NCBI GenBank assembly: GCA_964480275.1
Contig: CAYZOC010000030.1
Coordinates: forward strand, 1 to 12,132
Reading direction: 5' to 3'
DNA length: 12,132 nucleotides
From: DATESG01 sp964480275
GTDB taxonomy: Bacteria; Bacillota_I; Bacilli_A; RFN20; CAG-826
Within the stretch, counting starts at the first letter, position 1. The number at the start of each line of letters is the position of its first letter. The notes below the pieces were generated by a model. The model had not been told where the DNA came from and did no database searches. It saw only the letters and a program-made list of their open reading frames with translations. The position numbers were made by a program, and so were the translations under genes. This document shows positions 6,399 through 12,132 of the stretch, in pieces.

Positions 6399-7856
6399 AT
6401 GCGTGAAGCAGGAATATTACTAGCAGTAAGTAGTCTACCCTCCTCTTTTGGAATCGGTGACTTTGGGATAGAGGCCCGCGAGTTTTTAAAACTTAGTAAA
6501 AAGGCCGGATTCAAATATTGGCAAATTCTCCCCCTTAACCCAGTAGGTTTTGGTAACTCACCCTATCAACCTTATGGCAGCAAACCATTTGATGAAATTT
6601 ATATTAGTCTCGACCTTTTGGTTAAGGAAAAACTTTTAAAGAAGGTGACTGCCTTAAACGCTAAGGCCGAAAAAGTTGACTACGAAGCAGTTCGTCGTTT
6701 TAAGTTAAAACATTTAAGAATAGCGTTTGATAACTATTTAAAAACACGAAAAACAGGATTTTCACGTTTCAAAAAAGCAAACCCATGGGTGTTTAACTAT
6801 GCAACTTTTGTGACGTTTAAAAAAGTTAATTATTTAAATCAATGGCATTATTGGCCGCAAGAGTTTAAAAATTGGATTAATGATAAAAAGCTAGATTTAA
6901 GCCCCTATAGAAATCAAATTGAATTTGAAATGTGGCTTCAATTTATCGCGTATAAACAATGGCAAGACCTTCATAAATACGCCAACAAGCTAGGGATTAG
7001 TGTTGTTGGTGATATGCCAATCTATGTTGGCATTGATTCGGTTGATGTTTGGGAAAACGCTGAGGCTTTTCTCCTCGATGACCAATACTTCCCCACACAT
7101 ATTGCTGGGGTACCGCCTGATTTCTTTAGCGCAACTGGTCAAAGATGGGGGAATCCACTTTACGACTGGGAATACTTAAAAAAACACGACTTTGCTTTTT
7201 GGAAAGAGCGGCTTGGTTACAATGGAAAATTGTTTGATATGATTAGAATCGATCATTTTCGCGCTTTTGATACTTACTGGAAGATACCTGTAAGTTGTCC
7301 GACCGCAATTGAAGGAGAATGGGTTGAAGCACCAGGGTATGAACTATTTGATACACTTTTAGAAGAATTCCCCAATTTAAAAGTAATTGCCGAAGATTTA
7401 GGCGATCTACGACCTGAGGTTTTAGTGCTTCGTGACCACTATCAACTCCCAGGTATGGAAATTGTTCAATTCACTTATAACCCATCTAAAATGGATACAT
7501 TGACCAACAAAAATCGGATTATTTATACTGGTACTCATGACAATCAAACGATGAGAACCTGGTTTAATAGTCAAAACTTAGATTTTAAACGGAAAACTGA
7601 AACTGATTTAAATCGCCGCGGTTTTGCCGAATACAATAACGTTTTTGATAAGTTTTTAGCCTATACTTTTTCTAGTAGTGCTGACTTAGCAATTATTCCA
7701 ATGCAAGATTTACTCGCTCTTGATGATCAAGCGCGTTTTAACACACCAGGAACAATTGGTAGTCCCAACTGGGAGTGGAAGCTTAAAGACTTTGATAAAT
7801 ATAGTAAACGCTTAAAATTCTTGAAAAAGATGATTAAAGCATCGGAAAGAATATAA
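6399..7856 (+). CDS. malQ: 4-alpha-glucanotransferase (amylomaltase, GH77)
   Basis: This cytoplasmic enzyme moves alpha-1,4-glucan chains between maltodextrins and releases glucose. It turns imported short maltodextrins into longer ones suited to a phosphorylase. The 485-residue length is normal for bacterial MalQ. Visible GH77 marks are GIGDFG near the N-terminus, LPLNPVGFGNSPYQPYGS (44-61), VVGDMPIYVG, GVPPDFFSATGQRWGNPLY, RIDHFR with nucleophile Asp285, AEDLG with acid/base Glu332, GTHDNQT with Asp381, and GTIGSPNWEWKL close to the end. All catalytic residues are present and there is no signal peptide, which fits a cytoplasmic enzyme. It starts 5 nt after the amylase stop, with only a weak purine-rich GAAGAGAGA before it, so coupled translation is likely. 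Pullulanase follows 13 nt after its stop. Confidence 0.96.
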   Translation: MREAGILLAVSSLPSSFGIGDFGIEAREFLKLSKKAGFKYWQILPLNPVGFGNSPYQPYGSKPFDEIYISLDLLVKEKLLKKVTALNAKAEKVDYEAVRRFKLKHLRIAFDNYLKTRKTGFSRFKKANPWVFNYATFVTFKKVNYLNQWHYWPQEFKNWINDKKLDLSPYRNQIEFEMWLQFIAYKQWQDLHKYANKLGISVVGDMPIYVGIDSVDVWENAEAFLLDDQYFPTHIAGVPPDFFSATGQRWGNPLYDWEYLKKHDFAFWKERLGYNGKLFDMIRIDHFRAFDTYWKIPVSCPTAIEGEWVEAPGYELFDTLLEEFPNLKVIAEDLGDLRPEVLVLRDHYQLPGMEIVQFTYNPSKMDTLTNKNRIIYTGTHDNQTMRTWFNSQNLDFKRKTETDLNRRGFAEYNNVFDKFLAYTFSSSADLAIIPMQDLLALDDQARFNTPGTIGSPNWEWKLKDFDKYSKRLKFLKKMIKASERI

Positions 7857-7857
7857 A

Positions 7858-7864
7858 AAGGAGG
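7858..7864 (+). promoter_or_regulatory. Strong ribosome binding site AAGGAGG before pullulanase
   Basis: AAGGAGG matches the anti-Shine-Dalgarno sequence nearly perfectly and ends 5 nt before ATG 7870. It is the best site in the window and decides the pullulanase start. It suggests strong translation of the secreted enzyme. Confidence 0.88.
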
Positions 7865-7869
7865 AGTTT

Positions 7870-10800
7870 ATGTTAAAACTTCTAGTAACTGCGATTATCG
7901 CTGGCCTCTTATCGATTGGGAGTATGACCAATGACACGAACAGTGCAAATGGTAAAGTCGCAACTGATCAGGGAATTATTCGCAATGTGAATGTTTTCAG
8001 TGAACCTTTCGAGGAGACCAATGTTGTTTTTCATTATCACCGTAATGATGGTGAATATGCCAGTTGGGATCTTTGGATTTGGGGCCAAAATGAGGGAGGC
8101 GCTGCCTACCAATACACTGGCGAGGATGATTATGGAAAATATTTATTTTTCCCAATATCAACATTTGCTGATCAAACACAAGTCAACTTTATTATTCGTC
8201 CAGGAGGATGGTCAACACAAACTGGTGATATTAATGTTCAATACGCTGACTTTGAACTCAAAAGTGATAATGCCTATCACTTATACCTTGTTGATATGGA
8301 TGAAACGGTCTACGCTAGTCCTGAAGAGGTTACAGCCGGTCGTATTTTAACGGCGGAATTTACTTCATCAACAACAATTGAAGTGGCAACCAATCATCAA
8401 CAAGCAAACTATGTTTTAAGAGTTGATGGAAATGAAATTAGTAATGGTGTCACTAATGACTTATACTACGCAACGACGTTTAGTTATGTTAGTGAAATAA
8501 CGATACCTCTAAGTCACACTGTGGATCTAGTGAAGGTTTATACAGTCGAAATCACTTTTGAAGATATTCTAAGTGAAAATAAAACCGCTGTTGTTTCACT
8601 TGCTCGTCTTTTTGATGATCAAGTATTTATTGACGAACTTACATATCAAGGCACTGACCTTGGTGTTACCTATAGTGATGAAAAATCAATTTTTAAAGCT
8701 TGGGCGCCAACTTCAACTGATTTAAAACTAAGAATATATAACGTTGGGACGCCTGTCTTAATTGATGAAGAAAAGGGCAATGATGAATATAGCGAATACA
8801 ACTTTGTTCGTGGCGACCAAGGTGTGTGGACAGTTGAGGTCGATGGTGACCTTCATGGCAAATATTATACATTTGTCGCAACAAACGCGGCGGGAACCAA
8901 CGAATTAACCGACCCCTATGCCCGGGCTTCGGGCGTTAATGGCATTCGGGGAATGATTGTTGACTTTAGTCAAACTAACCCTGAAGGTTGGGATCAAGTC
9001 GACTTTAGTGTCAAAAAAGAAACGGAAATTATTCCTTACGAACTTCATGTTGCCGATTTAACCGCGGATGACACATGGAATGGTCAAGAACAAAACCGCA
9101 AAAAATTTCTTGGACTAATTGAAGAAGGTACAACCTATACTGAAGGTGATGTAACCGTTAAAACAGGATTTGATCATATCAAAGAACTTGGGATTAATGC
9201 CCTACAAATTTTACCATTCTATGATCAACAAAATTCTGAAGTTGATGTTGCATTTAACTGGGGTTACAATCCACAAAATTACAACGTTCTTGAAGGATCA
9301 TATGCAAGTGATCCTCATGATGGACTAGTAAGAATCAATGAATTCAAACAAGTTGTTAAACGCTACGCTGAAGAAGATATCCGCATTATTATGGACGTCG
9401 TCTATAACCATGTTGCAAATATTTCTGGACACTCATTCTCTAAATTAGTTCCAGGTTACTATTTCCGTTATCGCACGACAGGTGCGCCAAGTAATGCAAG
9501 TGGTGTTGGTAATGATACTGCAAGTGAAAGAATAATGATGGCTCGGTACATGACCGATTCAACTTATTTCCTTGCCAGTGAATATAAACTAGGGGGGTTC
9601 CGCTTTGACTTAATGGGACTTCACACTGTTGAAGCAATGAATATGCTATCCAACAAACTAAGAGCAGACTATCGTGATGACATTGTAATATTTGGTGAAG
9701 CTTGGGATATGAAAGATTCGCTAGCCCCTGTAACAAAAACACTATCATCTTATAAAAACATTGATCAAACAGAACGTGTTGGTGCTTTTAATGATAAGAT
9801 GCGCAATGCGGTTAAGGGTGGCAATGGCGAAACAAGTGCTGGCTTTGTACAAGTACCGGCAACTAGTGTTAATTTTGATATGGAAACTAGTATTCGCAAA
9901 GGTTTAGTCGGTAGTTTCTATGGAGCGACCGAGGACCCAACAAAGACCGTCAATTACGTGTCTGTTCATGACAATAACACGCTTTATGACAAAATGATCC
10001 TCGCTGGTGCAACTTATGGCTATGATGCCGCACGTCTTCGTCAACAAGCACTTCAAGCTCAAAGCATGGTCTTGACCTCACAAGGAATAAGCTTCCTTCA
10101 TGCTGGTAGTGAAATGTTACGTTCGAAACCACTTGGTGATGGGGAATATGACCACAACTCTTATATGAGTCCTTATGAGGTGAATTCACTAAAATGGGAC
10201 GAAAAAATTGATAATTTAGATATATTCAATCAATATGTCAAAATGATTGAATTAAAACGTGATAATGTTGAATTCCAATATTCTACCCGTCAAGCAATTG
10301 ATGATAATGTAACTGTCGAATTTGGGGAAGAGTTTGGCTACGATAATGCACTTATTCGCATGGTCGTTCGTGGTGAGAACAAAACCTATGTTGTTATATT
10401 TGTTGGGGCAACCACACGAGTTAGACTTGATCTTGCTGACCATAAAGTCGTTTTAGACACCAGTGGAACAAAACAAGCTGGTGAATACTTAAGCGATCAA
10501 TATTCTATTTTTGCCAATACTACACTAATTTTAGAAGTCGCTAGTGAACAACCAACGACCAGTCAACCAGGCACTAGTGAGCCAACAACNNNNNNNNNNN
10601 NNNNNNNNNNNNNNNNNNNNNNNNNNNNNNNNNNNNNNNNNNNNNNNNNNNNNNNNNNNNNNNNNNNNNNNNNNNNNNNNNNNNNNNNNGAACCAGTTTC
10701 AGAAGAACCAGTAGTAGTCAAACACTGGGTTACGTTCTGGTTAGATACTGTTGGTGGTTTCTATGCTGAAGAAGAGGTCGTACACGGTGAAACCGTTACG

Positions 10801-12132
10801 ATGCCTGAAGACCCAACAAGAGAAGGTTACACTTTCGACGGTTGGTATCTAGACAAAGACTTTGAATTCGCATTTGTCCCAGCGACCCCAATTACTAAGG
10901 CGCTAGACATTTACGCAAATTTCACTAAAGATTATGTCCCAGACACAAGAGTTTGGCACTTAATTGGAGACTTCGCAAATACTGATTATGATAACAACTG
11001 GGATACCAGTACCGAATCATATGTCAACACAATCATGACGAAAGACGAAGATAGTAACTTATTCTCAATCGAAATTGAAATCGGTTGGATGGGTAAATTC
11101 AAGGCTAAAGTTCATGGTGAAGGTTGGGCAAGTGGCGAAGGTCCAACAGAATTTGACTATACAGACTTTGCAGAAGGTACAATTCCTGAATATGTCGTCG
11201 AAGGCGATACACGGAATATTCAATTCACCACTGCTGGTCTATATAAAGTTGAAATCGAAACTGACTTAGACGTTATTACCGTTGAACGCTTAGGCGATGC
11301 AGTTGGTGAAGGCGTCAAACCTGATCCAGATCCAAACGCAGTCTTAGACTGGGGTATGGTTGGTACAGTCAATAACTGGGGAGAACCAGACAAAGAAAAT
11401 AATAATGAAGTTTATCCTGATATAGCTCCAGAATACGTTGCTGATCCAGGCTACCACGTTTGGAAAAACGTTTACCTTGAAGAAGGTGCAGAAATTAAAT
11501 TCCGCACTGATAATTCATGGGGCGTTGAATTAGGTTATACCGAAGGCGTCACACTTCCTGAAGGCATTACAATGGAAATGGAAGGTGAAGCAGGAGCAGA
11601 AACTCCAAAAGTCGGAGGCAATCTCCTAGTTGAAACCACTGGATTCTACGCATTTGCAATCCAAAAGGTTGAAGAAGTTAATGTCTTATCCGTCGCTGCA
11701 GTTGGCTTCGCATTACGCGGTACCGCTACTGTCGGTGGTTGGGATGCTGACTCCGAAACTCTCGCATTAGTTGATACAACACTTGTCGAAGAAGTAACTA
11801 CTTATACATACGAAGGAACCTTCGATTTATTAGCTGGTGAATTCAAAGTAAAGACAACCGGTGTTGGCCCATATAATGGTTGGGACAATGCATTTGGCGA
11901 TGCTGAAGGAAACTTTACAGTTACTGAAGCTGGTAGTTACACTGTTACATTAGTCGTTACATTTGATGAAGAAAACGCAATGTTTGTTGGTGATGCTTCA
12001 TTTGCTCCTGCAGTTGAAGAACCTGTCGTTGAAGAAACTGTTCTTGATGTTGATACATTAGCTCTTGATGGTGTCAAGTACGATGATTCCAACTTCACTG
12101 GCGCAACTGCCAAAGTGTACAATGGAATCAAT
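7870..12132 (+). CDS. pulA: Secreted type I pullulanase (CBM41, CBM48, GH13_14) with C-terminal modules, 3' partial
   Basis: This is an extracellular debranching enzyme for alpha-1,6 links in pullulan, starch or glycogen. The frame is open from ATG 7870 to the gap (907 residues) and, in the same frame, from 10690 to the window end (481 codons). Order: signal peptide (1 to about 26, no lipobox); CBM41-like domain (about 45-145) with HYHR and SWDLWIWG (Trp66, 69, 71; Trp114); a linking domain (150-262); CBM48-like KAWAPTSTDLKLRIY (about 265-365); and the GH13 barrel starting at YELHVADL (about 389). Catalytic regions are DVVYNH (509-514), FRFDLMGLH (nucleophile Asp580), GEAWD (acid/base Glu610) and SVHDN (Asp701). 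The type I signature YNWGYDP reads FNWGYNP (462-468). After the beta domain comes a Thr/Pro/Ser/Glu linker holding the gap. The enzyme call is firm. That the part after the gap belongs to the same gene is inferred from the shared frame and linker style. The C-terminal anchor is off-window. Confidence 0.85.
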   Translation, partial: MLKLLVTAIIAGLLSIGSMTNDTNSANGKVATDQGIIRNVNVFSEPFEETNVVFHYHRNDGEYASWDLWIWGQNEGGAAYQYTGEDDYGKYLFFPISTFADQTQVNFIIRPGGWSTQTGDINVQYADFELKSDNAYHLYLVDMDETVYASPEEVTAGRILTAEFTSSTTIEVATNHQQANYVLRVDGNEISNGVTNDLYYATTFSYVSEITIPLSHTVDLVKVYTVEITFEDILSENKTAVVSLARLFDDQVFIDELTYQGTDLGVTYSDEKSIFKAWAPTSTDLKLRIYNVGTPVLIDEEKGNDEYSEYNFVRGDQGVWTVEVDGDLHGKYYTFVATNAAGTNELTDPYARASGVNGIRGMIVDFSQTNPEGWDQVDFSVKKETEIIPYELHVADLTADDTWNGQEQNRKKFLGLIEEGTTYTEGDVTVKTGFDHIKELGINALQILPFYDQQNSEVDVAFNWGYNPQNYNVLEGSYASDPHDGLVRINEFKQVVKRYAEEDIRIIMDVVYNHVANISGHSFSKLVPGYYFRYRTTGAPSNASGVGNDTASERIMMARYMTDSTYFLASEYKLGGFRFDLMGLHTVEAMNMLSNKLRADYRDDIVIFGEAWDMKDSLAPVTKTLSSYKNIDQTERVGAFNDKMRNAVKGGNGETSAGFVQVPATSVNFDMETSIRKGLVGSFYGATEDPTKTVNYVSVHDNNTLYDKMILAGATYGYDAARLRQQALQAQSMVLTSQGISFLHAGSEMLRSKPLGDGEYDHNSYMSPYEVNSLKWDEKIDNLDIFNQYVKMIELKRDNVEFQYSTRQAIDDNVTVEFGEEFGYDNALIRMVVRGENKTYVVIFVGATTRVRLDLADHKVVLDTSGTKQAGEYLSDQYSIFANTTLILEVASEQPTTSQPGTSEPTXXXXXXXXXXXXXXXXXXXXXXXXXXXXXXXXXXEPVSEEPVVVKHWVTFWLDTVGGFYAEEEVVHGETVTMPEDPTREGYTFDGWYLDKDFEFAFVPATPITKALDIYANFTKDYVPDTRVWHLIGDFANTDYDNNWDTSTESYVNTIMTKDEDSNLFSIEIEIGWMGKFKAKVHGEGWASGEGPTEFDYTDFAEGTIPEYVVEGDTRNIQFTTAGLYKVEIETDLDVITVERLGDAVGEGVKPDPDPNAVLDWGMVGTVNNWGEPDKENNNEVYPDIAPEYVADPGYHVWKNVYLEEGAEIKFRTDNSWGVELGYTEGVTLPEGITMEMEGEAGAETPKVGGNLLVETTGFYAFAIQKVEEVNVLSVAAVGFALRGTATVGGWDADSETLALVDTTLVEEVTTYTYEGTFDLLAGEFKVKTTGVGPYNGWDNAFGDAEGNFTVTEAGSYTVTLVVTFDEENAMFVGDASFAPAVEEPVVEETVLDVDTLALDGVKYDDSNFTGATAKVYNGIN
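10590..10689. other. Assembly gap (100 N) in pullulanase linker
   Basis: Exactly 100 N of placeholder lies between SEQPTTSQPGTSEPTT on the left and EPVSEEPVVVKHW on the right. Both flanks are low-complexity extracellular linker in the same frame. The gap could hide more repeats or, less likely, a gene end and a new gene start. Confidence 0.97.
10690..12132 (+). other. C-terminal module array: InlB-B/Flg_new-like repeat plus three related beta modules
   Basis: This coding sequence is open throughout in the pullulanase frame. An EPVSEEPVV linker leads to an InlB-B/Flg_new-type repeat (about 10720-10935) with HGETVTMPEDPTREGYTF and GWY before a YANF end. Three modules follow: about 10948-11298 (VWHLIGDF, NNWD, KFKAKVHGEGW, AGLYKVEI), about 11341-11695 (WGMVGTVNNWG, EIKFRTDNSWG, GGNLLVETTGFYAF) and about 11701-12000 (FALRGTATVGGWD, EFKVKTTGVG, EGNFTVTEAGSYTV). 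They share a G-x-NW/GGW opening, an F-K-V/A-K strand, a G-N strand and a G-x-Y-x-V ending. This is the pattern of SusE/SusF-like and X25-type starch-binding domains. Starch binding is inferred. A second linker (PAVEEPVVEET, from 12010) starts another domain that is cut off at the window edge. Confidence 0.65.

Noticed and set aside
7991..8350. 119-codon plus-strand frame inside pullulanase
   Set aside because: It overlaps the CBM41 coding region, whose motifs are clear in the other frame; it has no ribosome binding site or recognisable domain.
9440..10443. Several minus-strand open frames opposite the pullulanase catalytic domain
   Set aside because: They are His/Gln/Leu-rich shadows of a confidently identified gene, with no start signals or motifs.
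1..12132. Mycoplasma-type genetic code (TGA = Trp)
   Set aside because: No in-frame TGA was found and every Trp is TGG, so nothing points to code 4.

Overview
The window holds most of a maltodextrin/starch utilisation locus, all on the + strand: malE (5' end missing) - terminator and promoter region - malF - malG - lipoprotein alpha-amylase - malQ - a large secreted type I pullulanase that runs off the right edge. No RNA gene, mobile element or CRISPR array was seen. All genes use the standard code: I saw no in-frame TGA, Trp is always TGG, and the visible stops are TAG or TAA.

The organism looks like a low-to-moderate GC Gram-positive-type bacterium of the Bacilli/Mollicutes neighbourhood (for example an uncultured Izemoplasma-, Acholeplasma- or RFN20-like lineage). 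This rests on AAGGAG-type ribosome binding sites, a lipobox followed directly by a Ser/Glu-rich linker, Thr/Pro/Ser/Glu-rich linkers in secreted enzymes, and the Gram-positive style of ABC uptake with no outer-membrane component. The assignment is an inference. Two runs of exactly 100 N (4727-4826 and 10590-10689) are scaffold-gap placeholders, as in a draft or metagenome assembly. Both fall inside low-complexity extracellular linkers.

Layout: 1-1173 is the solute-binding protein. 1174-1407 is the only sizeable intergenic region, with a 10-bp-stem intrinsic terminator, a candidate promoter, several short palindromes and a Shine-Dalgarno sequence that sits oddly far from the malF start. From 1408 to the right edge the genes are packed with gaps of 13 nt or less or a 1-nt overlap, so they are probably one operon. 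7870-12132 is pullulanase: signal peptide, CBM41, linking domain, CBM48, GH13 catalytic domain, linker with gap, then (if it is the same gene) an InlB-B/Flg_new-like repeat and three related beta-rich modules resembling SusE/SusF- or X25-type starch-binding domains.

Inferred working: the secreted pullulanase cuts alpha-1,6 branches and the surface-tethered amylase cuts alpha-1,4 links in starch or glycogen outside the cell. MalE binds the maltodextrins, MalF-MalG import them, and cytoplasmic MalQ rearranges them for phosphorolysis or glucose release. No ATPase, phosphorylase or regulator gene lies in the window, so the transporter needs an ATPase encoded elsewhere. The least ordinary features are the ~460-residue multi-TM extension of MalF, the C-terminal module array after the second gap, and the rearranged-looking malF start.
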